Assembly (NCBI GenBank): GCA_963805405.1
Contig: CAWDUC010000020.1
Location: 930,001 to 994,000, forward strand
Source of the DNA: JAEUMG01 sp963805405
Lineage (GTDB): Bacteria; Pseudomonadota; Alphaproteobacteria; Rhizobiales; Aestuariivirgaceae
Direction of reading: 5' to 3'
DNA length: 64,000 nucleotides
In this document: one piece after another, positions 35,083-44,689 of the stretch
Position numbering within the stretch: position 1 is the stretch's first letter
Layout: every line of letters starts with the position of its first letter
The notes under the pieces: generated by a model
Databases searched by the model: none
Told to the model about the DNA's origin: nothing
Seen by the model: the letters and a program-made list of their open reading frames with translations, nothing else
Translations under genes and position numbers: made by a program

Positions 35083-36157
35083 TTAGACAGTCCAAACTTC
35101 TGGCTGTGGCGATGCGGCGTTGCGCATCAGTCCGTTGCATGGCGGCGTAGCGCATGCAGGCACTGACGTCCACGGTGTAGAAGGCGTGTTCTTCGATGCG
35201 AATGGTGACTTTGTCGCGTTCGGAGAATGAGACCTCGCGTTCGCCGTCTAGCGCGACAGACCCTGCCTCAATCTTAGGCTGTGCGATCTCACCTGGCAGA
35301 AAGCGCTGCCATGTCGCAATATCGATCTGGCGCATCATTCCCGGCGCAATCGGCACGTTAAGCGAGAGTCGTCGCCTCACCCTCTCCCGCCAGCACGACA
35401 TGGAGGCCGCCCGGCTCCCGCCTGCCGACCGGTTCGAGCAATCCTGCAATAGCCGACATTCCGATCACTTCGGGGTCGGCAAAGGTTACATATAGCTCGC
35501 GGAAGGTTTCGGTCCGCCACAAGGCGCGAGCGCCGATATAGCGCTCGGTGACAAAGGCGACATCGACAAGGGCGATCTCTTCCAGGTCGTTCACGGATAC
35601 GACCAGTTTTTTGTTCGGCGCCTTCGCTACATCGGACGGAATGCGGCCCGTCACCGCAAGTCCAACCGCCAGACCCGTGATCGTCGGCTCGCGATGGTCA
35701 GGAAACGCGTTGTTGGTGCCAGTCGAGATGCCGGCAATTGGAATGTCTCCGCAGCCCGTGACGACGGCACGATGCGTTCCATCCCCGCCCAGCACGACGA
35801 TCGCCGAGACGCCCTGCTCGCGCATCATTTGCGCGGCGAGGACTGATCAGCGGCCGATCCGGTGACCAGCATGTTGAGATAGACGATACTGGGGAATTCT
35901 TCTTCGCCGCGGTTCTTGGAACGCTCAATGCCGCGCGTGACATGGTAGCGGACGCCGCCAGTCTCGGGCATCATCAGCACTTCTTCGACGCCGCACGCCT
36001 TGAGGCATGCGAGCACGCGCAGAACGATATTGGCACGGTCGGTAATCTGCAGGCTTGTGGCATTGGCGATGATGCGACGGATGTCACGCGCTGACACGGG
36101 ATTGGCAATAATGCCAACCCGCGCCGGCCGAGTTTTACCCGCGACAGCCATCAGCAT
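35083..36157 (-). pseudogene. acoX: ATP-NAD kinase-like protein AcoX (three indels)
   Basis: Frame-corrected, about 357 residues of the AcoX family, an NAD-kinase-like protein of unknown activity encoded first in acetoin operons. It has RVGIIANPVSARDIRRIIAN, SAIVVLGGDGTHRAVVTGCG (the diacylglycerol/NAD kinase GGDGT motif), GISTGTNNAFPDHREPTITG and a C-terminal IEAGSVALDGEREVSFSERD. Indels: one missing base near 35845, one extra near 35376 and one extra near 35135. Correcting the last restores an ending PQPEVWTV and a stop at 35083-35085, leaving a normal ribosome site before acoA. GGGGAGG precedes the start at 36157. Confidence 0.83.
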
Positions 36158-36210
36158 GAACCGGCCTCCCCTCCGACTTCATTGCTCGTGGTTCAGGAAG
36201 CTTATCAACA

Positions 36211-36230
36211 GCTTGGCGAAACTGCCAAGC
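36211..36230. terminator. Hairpin between the dehydrogenase and acoX
   Basis: GCTTGGC-GAAACT-GCCAAGC is a perfect 7-base inverted repeat in the 97-base gap upstream of acoX. It has no T-run. It may mark the end of the dehydrogenase-enolase transcript or an operator for the aco operon. I found no -24/-12 promoter in this gap. Confidence 0.4.
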
Positions 36231-36254
36231 CGTTTCATGCATGGCTGGCGCGAC

Positions 36255-37178
36255 TTAATTTCCGCGTCTCGAGACTTGCGGGAAAACCAGGGCGCGCGCA
36301 GATCGGTGTTCGAGCGCATCTTCGAGCAATTTGACGATCATCGTGGACCAGGCGCCGCCGCCATACTGCTCCTTGCCGCGAATGAAGGTCTGCAGGGTCT
36401 GTCCCGCAAGGTCCAGCGGCACGCCGAAATCGCGCCCGAACTGCATGGCAAAGCCCAGGTCCTTCAAGCGCCAGATCCATCGTGAAGCCGATGTCATAGC
36501 TGCCGTTGAGGATGAGCTGACCTTCGGTCTCGTGCACGAAGCTGTTGCCGGAGCTTGCCTTGATCGCCTGGAAGGCCTTGGCGAGATCGAGCCCGCCGCG
36601 CTTGGCCAGCATCAGTGCCTCGCCATCGGCCACGAGATGGATGAAGGCGAGCATGTTGGTGATGACCTTGATCACCGCCGCCGAGCCCAATGGCCCCATG
36701 TGGATGATCTCGCCGCCCATCGCTGCAAGTGCCGGGCGATGCATTTCGAGCAAGCTCGTCGTCGCCGCCGACGAGAACGGTGATGTCGCCGCGTCGCCGC
36801 GCGATGGACGCCGCCGGTGACCGGGCATTCCAGCATGCGACGCCCTTGGCCTCGGCACGTCGCGGCAAGGCCAGAACATCCGTCGCGGCCGAGCGTGCTC
36901 ATCTCGATCCAGTCGGTGCCGCTTCGGCGCCGTCTCGAGCACGGCGTCGAGCACCTTGCCCGAGACTTTCGGCGACGGCAGGCAGGTGACGACCGCATCG
37001 ACTTCCTTGGCGAGGTCTCTGCGGGCTTGCAGCCAATCGCGCGCCGAGCTTCACATGCCGTTCGGCAAGCTTTGGGTCGAGATCGTAGACCGTCAATCGG
37101 AAAGCCGGCGCGAGCGAGGCTTGCCGCGAGATGGCCGCCGAGATGGCCGAGCCCGATATAGCCATAGCGCATCGACAT
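36255..37178 (-). pseudogene. 3-hydroxyisobutyrate dehydrogenase-family NAD(P) oxidoreductase, several indels
   Basis: Frame-corrected, about 307 residues of the beta-hydroxyacid dehydrogenase family. The Rossmann start is RYGYIGLGHLGGHLAASLAR, followed by LTVYDLDPKLAERHVKLGAR, CLPSPKVSGKVLDAVLETAP, the substrate motif ECPVTGGVHRAATGDITVLV, the catalytic Lys region AAVIKVITNMLAFIHLVADG and an LDLAKAFQAIKASSGNSFVH C-terminal helix. The pieces lie in all three frames, so I infer about nine indels. Members reduce tartronate semialdehyde or oxidise hydroxyacids. The start codon overlaps the enolase stop (TGATG), so the two genes are coupled. Confidence 0.68.
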
Positions 37179-38382
37179 CAGATCGGCGTGCGGGTGGTCA
37201 TTTCGAGGTGCAGGTCTGTCGCCGGTATAAGGATGGGCGCGGCGCAACCTCTTCATTCAGTTCGATGCCGAGGCCCGGTTCGGTCGGCGGAATGACATAG
37301 CCCTCCTCCCAGACGGATCGGCTTCTTGAGGATCTGCGTATGGAAGCCGCGACCAGGTCTCGATGCTTTCGAGGATCAGGAAGTTCGGCAGCGATGCCGA
37401 GAAATGGATGTTGGCGGCGCCCTCGACCGGGCCGCAATAAAGATGCGGTGCTATCTGCGCGTAAGACGGTCTCCGCCATGCCGGCGATCTTCTTCGCCTC
37501 CATCAAGCCCGCCGACGCGGCCCAACGCCATCTGCAGGATCGAGGCGGCGCGGCATTCCAGCACGCGGGCGAATTCATATTTGGTGGTGAGCCGCTCGCC
37601 GGTGGCGATCGGGATCGACGTCGCGCGCGCCACGAGCGCCATTTCTTCCGGCTTCTCGGGCGGCATCGGCTCCTCGAACCACAAGGGATCATAGGGCTCG
37701 ATCTGCTTGGCAAGGCGGATGGCGCCGGACGTCGTGAACTGGCCATGCGTGCCGAACAGCAGGTCCGCCTTGCGTGCCGACCGCCTCGCGCATCAGTTTG
37801 CAGAACTTGCCGCAGAGTTCGATCGATTCAAGCGAGGGCTGGCGCGGGTCGAAGACGGAATAAGGGGCGGCGGGATCGAATTTGATGCCGGTGAAGCCGT
37901 GCTTCACATAATGCGCCGCGCGCTCCGCAGACTGCTCGGCGTTCCAGTAGATGCTGTCGTCCTGGCCGTTCGGCGAGATCCGGATAGATGTAGGTATAGG
38001 AGCGCAGCTTCTCGTGCACGCGGCCGCCGAGGAGATCATAGACCGGCTTGCCGACGCCTTGCCCTTGATGTCCCACAGCGCGATCTCGATGCCCGACAGC
38101 ACGCCCATCAGCGAAACGTCGGGCCGCAGCGTATAGCCCGCGCCATAGACCCTGCGCCACAAGGCTTCGAGGTCGCGAAGGGATCGGTGCCCTGCGACGT
38201 GGCGGTCGAAGACGTCCTCGATCATCGCCGTCATGGCCTTGGGGCCGAAGGTCGCGCAATAGACCTCGCCGATGCCGGTGATGCCGTTGTCGGTGGTGAG
38301 CTTCACGAAGATGAAATAGCGCCCGCCCCAACCGGGCGGCGGATTGCCGACGATGAAGACTTCGAGATCGCTTGATTTTCAT
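37178..38382 (-). pseudogene. Mandelate racemase/muconate lactonizing enzyme family protein, several indels
   Basis: Frame-corrected, about 400 residues of the enolase superfamily, sugar-acid dehydratase-like branch. The N-terminal capping domain is MKISDLEVFIVGNPPPGWGG, then FVKLTTDNGITGIGEVYCAT. The barrel part has MGVLSGIEIALWDIKGKAVG-like sequence, HGFTGIKFDPAAPY, the metal-ligand region FGTHGQF, WFEEPMPPEKPEEMALVARA and PIATGERLTTKYEFARVL. It is broken by a +1 near 38366 and several more indels down to about 37211. The start at 38382 has GGGGGAGG upstream. It probably acts on a sugar acid, feeding the co-transcribed dehydrogenase, though this is inference. Confidence 0.72.
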
Positions 38383-38477
38383 GGGTCCTCCCCCGGCATT
38401 TGCGGTTCGCGAGCCTGCCATTGCGGGGCGCGCGGCGACACTCCATAAGCGACAGCTTTCGGAGACGCAAATCGCCT

Positions 38478-40034
38478 ATGGAATTCGACTTTGTCATAAT
38501 CGGCGCCGGCTCGGCCGGGGCGATCATCGCTAATCGCCTAAGCGAATCCGGGCGTCATCGCGTGCTCCTTCTCGAGGCCGGACCGCGCGATGGCTATTTC
38601 CAGCGCATGCCGCTTGGCTACGGCCTTTCCTATTACAATCCCCGCCTCAACTGGATGTATTGGAGCGAACCCGAACCGGCGCTCGACGGCCGCTCGCTTT
38701 ATGTACCGCGCGGCAAGGTGCTGGGCGGGTCGAGTTCGATCAATGCCATGGTCTATATCCGTGGCCGCCCCCGCGACTTCGATGATTGGGAGAAGGCCGG
38801 CGGCAAGGGCTGGGGCTGGCGTTATGTCGAGCCAGCCTATCAGGCACTTGAGAACCTTCTCCATATCGAGTTTGCCGAACCTCGAGCGCATTCATTATGC
38901 GAAGATTTCCTCGCCGCGGGCGAAAGCGTCGGACTCACGCGCAATCGCGATTTCAATCGCGGGGATCAGACCGGCGTCGGCTACTACCCGGTGACCATCT
39001 CGCAAGGGATGCGGCAATCGACGGCGCGTGTTTTCCTCGACCCGGCTCGGCGGCGCTCAAACCTGCGTATCGAAACAGGTGCACTTGCAACGAGGATCGA
39101 GTTCGACGGCCGCAAGGCTGTTGCCCTCCGATATCGGCAAGGTGGCAGCGACAAGCGCGTTGTTGCGAGCAAGGAGATCATCGTGAGCGGCGGCGCCGTC
39201 GGTTCGCCGCAGCTTCTGCAATTATCGGGCGTGGGTCCGGCGCCTTTGCTGCGCGATCTTGGCATCGCGGTGGTAAGTGATGCGCCGCAGGTCGGCCTCA
39301 ATCTTCAGGACCACGCCGCCTACGACCACTACTATCGCTCGCAGCGTCCGACGATGAATGAGCAGTTGCGGCCGCTTCTGGGCAAGACCGTTGCCGCGTT
39401 CCGGTATGCGTTGTTGCGCGATGGACCGCTCTCCAACACGATGAACCATGCCGGCGGGTTCTTCACCGCCGAGACCGGCTCAGATCTCCAGATCTATTTC
39501 TGCCCATCGAGCTACGACCGCTCGCCACCCAAGACGCGGCGCATGACGAGTCCGGACCCCTTCCCCGGCTTCTCGGTTTCGATCTCGACCTGCAGGCCGC
39601 GCAGCACCGGCTCGATCGCCATCAAATCAGCCGCCGCGGACGCGGCGCCCGCAATCCAGCTCAATCTCGCCACTGATCCGCAGGACATGGCGGACATGCT
39701 GGCTGGTGCGGGCTTCCTTCGCCGCATCGCCTCAAGCGAGCCCTTGAAACGCATCATCGCCGAGGAGTTCAAGCCCGGCGTCGCCACCCAAAGCGACGAC
39801 GCCATGATCGCCGATATTCGCGCGCGCTCCTATTCGATCTTCCATGTTTGCGGCACCTGCCGCATGGGCGACGATCCGCGCCACTCCGTGGTCGATCATC
39901 GGCTCAAGGTGCATGGCACCGAAAACCTGCGCGTCATCGATGCGTCGATCTTCCCCAATGTGACGTCCGGCAATATCAACGCCCCCGCGATGATGGTCGG
40001 CTGGAAGGGCGCCGAACTCGTGCTTGGTTCGTGA
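38478..40034 (+). CDS. GMC-family FAD-dependent oxidoreductase
   Basis: A 518-residue glucose-methanol-choline oxidoreductase. The FAD-binding start is EFDFVIIGAGSAGAIIANRL, GMC signature 1 is VPRGKVLGGSSSINAMVYIR, signature 2 is SGGAVGSPQLLQLSGVGP, and the C-terminal catalytic region is HVCGTCRMGDDPRHSVVDHR followed by DASIFPNVTSGNINAPAMMV. Choline-dehydrogenase-like members oxidise alcohols and pass electrons to the respiratory chain or oxygen. The ATG at 38478 lies right before the FAD motif. It is divergent from the enolase-family gene, and the two share a 95-base intergenic region. Confidence 0.9.
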   Translation: MEFDFVIIGAGSAGAIIANRLSESGRHRVLLLEAGPRDGYFQRMPLGYGLSYYNPRLNWMYWSEPEPALDGRSLYVPRGKVLGGSSSINAMVYIRGRPRDFDDWEKAGGKGWGWRYVEPAYQALENLLHIEFAEPRAHSLCEDFLAAGESVGLTRNRDFNRGDQTGVGYYPVTISQGMRQSTARVFLDPARRRSNLRIETGALATRIEFDGRKAVALRYRQGGSDKRVVASKEIIVSGGAVGSPQLLQLSGVGPAPLLRDLGIAVVSDAPQVGLNLQDHAAYDHYYRSQRPTMNEQLRPLLGKTVAAFRYALLRDGPLSNTMNHAGGFFTAETGSDLQIYFCPSSYDRSPPKTRRMTSPDPFPGFSVSISTCRPRSTGSIAIKSAAADAAPAIQLNLATDPQDMADMLAGAGFLRRIASSEPLKRIIAEEFKPGVATQSDDAMIADIRARSYSIFHVCGTCRMGDDPRHSVVDHRLKVHGTENLRVIDASIFPNVTSGNINAPAMMVGWKGAELVLGS

Positions 40035-40123
40035 TCGAACCGCAACTGAATCGTCAATGACGCTTCGCAGCATCGTTTTGCTGCAATGCAACTGTCCGGC
40101 CGGAAAAACAGGGAGTTCCGGCC

Positions 40124-40414
40124 ATGCATGCTTTCGCAAGATCATTCCGCATCACTCTTCTCGGCATCGCGCTTCTCGCCGCGAGTGGCCCCGCCATCGA
40201 CGGCCTCGGGTTCATGCCGCAGCCATTGGACGCGGCCTACGCCTTCAAGAAGCTCGGCGGTGCCGACAAGATCGGCTGGGCGCGCAAGTTTCGCACCTGG
40301 TGCAAGGAGAACGAGGCCAACGGGCAGTGCAGTTATGTGAACTCGCTCAAGAGCCCGAAATGCGTCAATGCTGCCATCAAGAACTTCAAAGGCGCCTGTC
40401 CTGCCAAGCATTGA
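40124..40414 (+). CDS. Small secreted four-cysteine protein
   Basis: A 96-residue protein with a signal peptide (RSFRITLLGIALLAASGPAI) and a mature part of about 60-70 residues containing four cysteines in the pattern WCKENEANGQC-x10-KC-x9-GAC, enough for two disulfides. The mature protein is basic, with many Lys. I do not recognise the family. It has its own short intergenic region after the GMC gene and is convergent with the ABC ATPase gene. It is probably periplasmic or extracellular. Confidence 0.66.
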   Translation: MHAFARSFRITLLGIALLAASGPAIDGLGFMPQPLDAAYAFKKLGGADKIGWARKFRTWCKENEANGQCSYVNSLKSPKCVNAAIKNFKGACPAKH

Positions 40415-40440
40415 GACGGGTCACCCGCAAGCTCCAGCCG

Positions 40441-41235
40441 TCAATTCCGCTCATCTGCGATGGCCGTCTCTCGAATGACGGCTTCGCGACGACCGGACAC
40501 GATGACCTCGAGCACTTCCTGCTCGCTGCTGTGGCGAATGACGCGCTCTCCGACATTCTCGCCACGCTTGAGCACCATGACCCGATCGCCAACCGCGAAG
40601 ATATCCTGAAGGCGGTGCGAAATGATGATCTGAGCCACACCATGCTTCTTCAATTCAAGCATCGTTTCGAGCAATCTTTCGGTGGCCATTACAGATAGAT
40701 TGGCGGTCGGCTCGTCGAGGATCACCACACGCGGATCAAAGGAAATCGCTCGCGCGATCGCAACGGATTGCTGGCGGCCGCCCGACAGGCTCTCGACCCG
40801 CTGGTACACCGAATTGACATCGACCTTGAGGCGCTTCAACACACTGTCGGCCTCTGCATACATCCTTCGGCGGTCCACAAAGGGGCCTTTGCGCGGCCAG
40901 CGGCCGAGAAAGATGTTCTGGCCAACGTCCATGTTGCCGCACAAAGCGAAATCCTGATAGATCATCTCGATCCCGGCATCGCGGCTTTCATGCGGGTTGC
41001 GGAAATTGGCAGGTTTTCCGGCGACGAGTATCTCTCCCGAGTCGCGGTGATAGGCGCCGGTCAGGATCTTCATCAGAGTCGATTTGCCGGCTGAATTGTC
41101 TCCGACCAGTCCCAGAATTTCTCCTGGCATCAGATAGAGATCGACATCGGCGAGCGCGCGTACCGCGCCAAAGGACTTGCTCACCTTGCGCATCTCGATG
41201 ATCGGTTGCTGGGTCGTGCTTTTCGCGTCAGGCAT
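40441..41235 (-). CDS. Sugar ABC transporter ATPase, single domain
   Basis: A 264-residue ATPase with one nucleotide-binding domain. Walker A is LVGDNSAGKSTLMKILTGAY, the Q-loop MIYQDFALCGNMDVGQNIFL, the signature variant LSGGRQQSVAIARAISFDPR, Walker B VVILDEPTANLSV and the H-loop QIIISHRLQDIFAVGDR. Most RbsA/XylG-type ATPases have two fused domains. The single-domain form, as in FrcA-type systems, would work as a homodimer under the fused permease. The start overlaps the permease end by 8 bases. Confidence 0.91.
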   Translation of the reverse strand: MPDAKSTTQQPIIEMRKVSKSFGAVRALADVDLYLMPGEILGLVGDNSAGKSTLMKILTGAYHRDSGEILVAGKPANFRNPHESRDAGIEMIYQDFALCGNMDVGQNIFLGRWPRKGPFVDRRRMYAEADSVLKRLKVDVNSVYQRVESLSGGRQQSVAIARAISFDPRVVILDEPTANLSVMATERLLETMLELKKHGVAQIIISHRLQDIFAVGDRVMVLKRGENVGERVIRHSSEQEVLEVIVSGRREAVIRETAIADERN

Positions 41236-43501
41236 GCGCCTCTCCCCGCACAGGATTTCTTCGGCCGAACAGGCGTTTACGGATGCTGGCGATCAGGCCG
41301 GCTTGCCGCAGCCAGATGTCGATCAACACGGCGACGATGAGTATAAGCCCGGTGAAAACATTGACCCAATGCTGAGGCATGACAAACGGCTTGCCCTCGG
41401 AGGTGATGATGTTGAGTTGGAGCAACGCCCGAATAAGGGTGATCACCGCGGCACCGGCTAACGAACCGATCACGCTGCCGTAACCTCCGAATATCGAGCC
41501 ACCACCGATTATGACCGCAGCAATCGCGTCGAGTTCGCGGAACTGGCCGGCGGTCGGGTTAAAGCTGCGGAAGAAAGCCACATAGATGATACCGGCCATC
41601 GTCGCGCACAGCGCCGAGAACAGGAGCGAGATGAAGCGCACGCGCCTCGTGTTGATCCCGGCATAGTCGGCTGCACGGCGATTGCCGCCGGTGGCAAAGA
41701 CCTTCTGGCCGAAGGGCGTGTACCCAAGGATAACGCCGGCAATGATCGCGATCACGAGCATCCACAAGGTCTGAATGCTGACGGCCTCGCTGATTGTCCT
41801 CAGTATTCCAGGAGGAACGGCGATGCCGAAATGATCCGTGATATCGGCGATCTTACGACCCAGCATGTTGAAGCTCTCGGGAAAGCCGGTGAGCTGTTTC
41901 CCGGCGACGATCCAGGCCGCAAGACCGCGCGCAATGTAGAACATGCCAAGAGTCGTGATGAATGCAGGCAGGCCGAAACCGACTGTGATCAGCGCATTGA
42001 CGAGGCCGGCGGCCGATCCGGCCAGCAGTCCCATCAGAATGGCGACCCATGGATCATAACCCATCACCTTCATGGCAAAGGCGGTTGCGGCACCGGCGAG
42101 CGCCAGGACGGCGCCGACCGACAAATCAATGTCGCCGGCGGCGATCACATAGGTGAGGCCGACCGCCAGGAGTGCGAGTTCGGTGTAATTGAGAAGGATG
42201 GCGAAGCTGTTCTGCAGGTTCCACCAGTAGTCAGGGCGCAGATAGAGTCCGACGAGCCAGAGCACCACGGTTAGGATGATGGCAAGCGCGTCGCGGCGTG
42301 CCAGGAATTTGCCGAAGCCACGCGCGGTCAAGGCCTTGTCGGTCACCATGGCGCCCTTGGTCTGCACCCCCTCAATCGCCACACCACCGGTCTCGACGAT
42401 CGGCGGCGGCGTCTTGCCTATGAGCCGAGCCCACAAGCGCTCGACCACGCGTCTACGAATGATGTAGGGCTCGATCAGCACCGCGACGAGCAGCAGCGAA
42501 CCAAGAAACGCCGGAACCGCGCCGACCGGCAATTGCGCCACCGCGCTGACCATGACCTCCTTGCCGTCAATGATGATCGTCCGGTTGATCGGCCAGCCCT
42601 CTCGCAACACTTTGTCGATGAGGACAGTCAGCATAGCGCCGAGGCATGCGCCGATGATGCGCCCGCGCCCGCCAAGGATCGAAGCGCCCCCGATGATGAC
42701 CGAGGCGATGACGATCAGTTCGGCCGAAAGTCCGGACTGGGCGGTCACACCCTTGTCCTGCGTAATGGCCATCAAACCTGCGAGCGTCGCGCAGAGCGAT
42801 GACAGGAGATAGGCCCGAATGCGCACCCAGCGTGTCGGGATGCCGGCATAAATCGCCGCCTGCTCATTGCCTCCGGTCGCGAAGGTTTCGTAGCCCCAGC
42901 GCGTTTTGGCAAGAACGACCGCACCCACCGCGATGACGACAAGGGCGATCGGAATTTGGTTGTTGAAACCAAGTGCATTGGTTTCGCCCAGATGGAAGAA
43001 GGCCGGAAATTCGCGGGCCTTGACGGCAAACCCGATCGACTTCCCGCCTGTCAGGCCAAGCACGATCCCGCGGCCGATCAACAGCATGGTTAGGGTTGCG
43101 ATGAAGGATGGAACCCTGAGGATCGTCACCAACGCGCCATTGATGAACCCGATCAGGACGCCAATGAACAGGCAGAAAACGACAGCTGCGAGGGGGCTCC
43201 AGTCAGCGAAAGTCGGCGCGAAGAGGATGGAAAATGCTACTCCGACAAGGCCGTAAATCGAACCAACTGACAGGTCCAGATCCTTGTTGACGATGACAAA
43301 AGTCATGCCCACGGCCATGACCGCATAGCGTGCCGTATCGCGCAGCACGGCATGAAAGGCCTCGCTGCTGCCGAAGAAGCCGGGATTAACCAGCGCGCCC
43401 CCGGCGAAGAGTATCGCCATCAATATGACAAGGCCGAGTTCCCAGCCGCCGACAAGCTGGGCGGGTGGGCGTCCGATGCGGGCCTGCGTGCTGTCCGACA
43501 T
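41228..43501 (-). CDS. Tandem-fused RbsC/XylH-type ABC permease
   Basis: A 757-residue protein made of two complete sugar-permease halves. Half 1 (about residues 15-350) has MTFVIVNKDLDLSVGSIYGL, ETFATGGNEQAAIYAGIPTR and IASVIIGGASILGGRGRIIG. Half 2 (about 400-745) repeats the same landmarks as LTYVIAAGDIDLSVGAVLAL, KVFATGGNRRAADYAGINTR and IAAVIIGGGSIFGGYGSVIG. The linker (about 350-395) is hydrophilic. Sugar importers of this class normally use two copies of a single-length permease, so one chain here probably supplies the whole membrane channel. The two halves differ clearly, so the duplication is old. It follows the binding-protein gene by 99 bases. Confidence 0.93.
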   Translation of the reverse strand: MSDSTQARIGRPPAQLVGGWELGLVILMAILFAGGALVNPGFFGSSEAFHAVLRDTARYAVMAVGMTFVIVNKDLDLSVGSIYGLVGVAFSILFAPTFADWSPLAAVVFCLFIGVLIGFINGALVTILRVPSFIATLTMLLIGRGIVLGLTGGKSIGFAVKAREFPAFFHLGETNALGFNNQIPIALVVIAVGAVVLAKTRWGYETFATGGNEQAAIYAGIPTRWVRIRAYLLSSLCATLAGLMAITQDKGVTAQSGLSAELIVIASVIIGGASILGGRGRIIGACLGAMLTVLIDKVLREGWPINRTIIIDGKEVMVSAVAQLPVGAVPAFLGSLLLVAVLIEPYIIRRRVVERLWARLIGKTPPPIVETGGVAIEGVQTKGAMVTDKALTARGFGKFLARRDALAIILTVVLWLVGLYLRPDYWWNLQNSFAILLNYTELALLAVGLTYVIAAGDIDLSVGAVLALAGAATAFAMKVMGYDPWVAILMGLLAGSAAGLVNALITVGFGLPAFITTLGMFYIARGLAAWIVAGKQLTGFPESFNMLGRKIADITDHFGIAVPPGILRTISEAVSIQTLWMLVIAIIAGVILGYTPFGQKVFATGGNRRAADYAGINTRRVRFISLLFSALCATMAGIIYVAFFRSFNPTAGQFRELDAIAAVIIGGGSIFGGYGSVIGSLAGAAVITLIRALLQLNIITSEGKPFVMPQHWVNVFTGLILIVAVLIDIWLRQAGLIASIRKRLFGRRNPVRGEAHA

Positions 43502-43600
43502 CGTTCTCCTAGGCCGTGGTCAAGCGTTCATGAGATGATTTGCAAGCTGCGGAAGGTCGATCGCCTTCCGCAGCGGCTGCTCAAATGTACGAAGCGAGCG

Positions 43601-44689
43601 CTAGTTTTCGAAACGCTTTCCGACCTTGTCGACCGAATCCTTGGTGACGAGTTGGGCGCGCGTATCGAGATTGGCCGCAGAGATACCGCGGTCGATCTCG
43701 AGATAGAGCTGCATGACCGGCCAGAAACCCTGAAGGAACGGCTGCTGACCGAGCGAGCCTGTCAGGTCGCCGCTCTTGATCGCATCCTGCTGGGCCGGCC
43801 CAAGATCGAAGCCGTAGGCGCAGATTTCGCCGGTCTTGCCCATCTGCGCGACAGCCTTGGCAAGCGCAGGCGTGAAGACATTGTTGGCGGTGAAGGCGCC
43901 TACAACGTCGCCGCGCGATTCAAACAGCGACACGATGCCGGCCACCGGATCCTGCGGATTGGCGTCGACACCCACATTCTCCGGGCCCGCGTCGACCTTG
44001 AAGTTCTCGAGTTTGCCCGCGTCCTGAAGCGTCTTGACGACGGCGTTGAAGGCAGCGGTGACGCGATTATTGACCTCGACATTGCCCAGGGCCGTCGACG
44101 ACGGCAGGATGATCGTGCCCTTTTCGACGCCCTTGGCGAGGACGCACTTGGCCAAGGCTTCGCCGCCGATCGCCGCCGCCGTGGCATCCTGGCCGGTATG
44201 GCTGATGGCGCTGCGGTCGAGGATCGTTCCGTCGAAGGAGTTGGTTGTAGCGACCGGGATGCCGGCCTTCTCCGCTGCCTTGACGATGTCGTTATAGGCG
44301 CCAACCTGCGGCGTGGTCATGATCAGGCCGTCGATCGTCGGATCCTGGATGATCTGGTTTAGAATCTCGATCTCGCGCTGCGGGTCGTCAGTCGGAGATT
44401 CCGAGCCGAGCAGAAGTATCTTGGCGCCGATCATGTTGCCGGCGACGGTCGCACCGACATAGACGGGATCGAAAAAGCCGTTGCCGGCGGTATGGGTGAC
44501 GATGGCGAAAGTGAGATGGCCGTCGGCCGAATGGAAATTCTTGGTGCCTTCCGCCTCCTTGGCCGCATCTTCCCAGCTATAGCCGCCGACCGCCTTGTTG
44601 ATGCCGCCGGCTGCATCCTGCGCAGTCGCGCTTCCGGCGAACAGCGAGGTGAGCGCAATAAGACTCACGGACACGAGTGTCTTTTTCAT
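43601..44689 (-). CDS. Sugar-type ABC substrate-binding protein
   Basis: A 362-residue periplasmic protein with signal peptide MKKTLVSVSLIALTSLFAGS and cleavage after ATA (about residue 23). It is a type I periplasmic-binding fold like ribose- or xylose-binding proteins: LTFAIVTHTAGNGFFDPVYV, DPTIDGLIMTTPQVGAYNDI, KAGIPVATTNSFDGTILDRS and GEICAYGFDLGPAQQDAIKS. First gene of the importer operon with the fused permease and single-domain ATPase. The solute is probably a sugar or polyol, judged by family only. Confidence 0.91.
   Translation of the reverse strand: MKKTLVSVSLIALTSLFAGSATAQDAAGGINKAVGGYSWEDAAKEAEGTKNFHSADGHLTFAIVTHTAGNGFFDPVYVGATVAGNMIGAKILLLGSESPTDDPQREIEILNQIIQDPTIDGLIMTTPQVGAYNDIVKAAEKAGIPVATTNSFDGTILDRSAISHTGQDATAAAIGGEALAKCVLAKGVEKGTIILPSSTALGNVEVNNRVTAAFNAVVKTLQDAGKLENFKVDAGPENVGVDANPQDPVAGIVSLFESRGDVVGAFTANNVFTPALAKAVAQMGKTGEICAYGFDLGPAQQDAIKSGDLTGSLGQQPFLQGFWPVMQLYLEIDRGISAANLDTRAQLVTKDSVDKVGKRFEN

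Noticed and set aside
7222..36157. The AcoR-like activator as regulator of acoXABC
   Set aside because: The aco genes are over 20 kb away, and I see no -24/-12 promoter before acoX, whereas the adjacent hydrolase has one. The activator's resemblance to AcoR is at family level only.
43352..44362. 336-codon plus-strand frame opposite the sugar-binding protein and permease genes
   Set aside because: It spans two real genes and their gap on the other strand and shows no motif, so it is a shadow.
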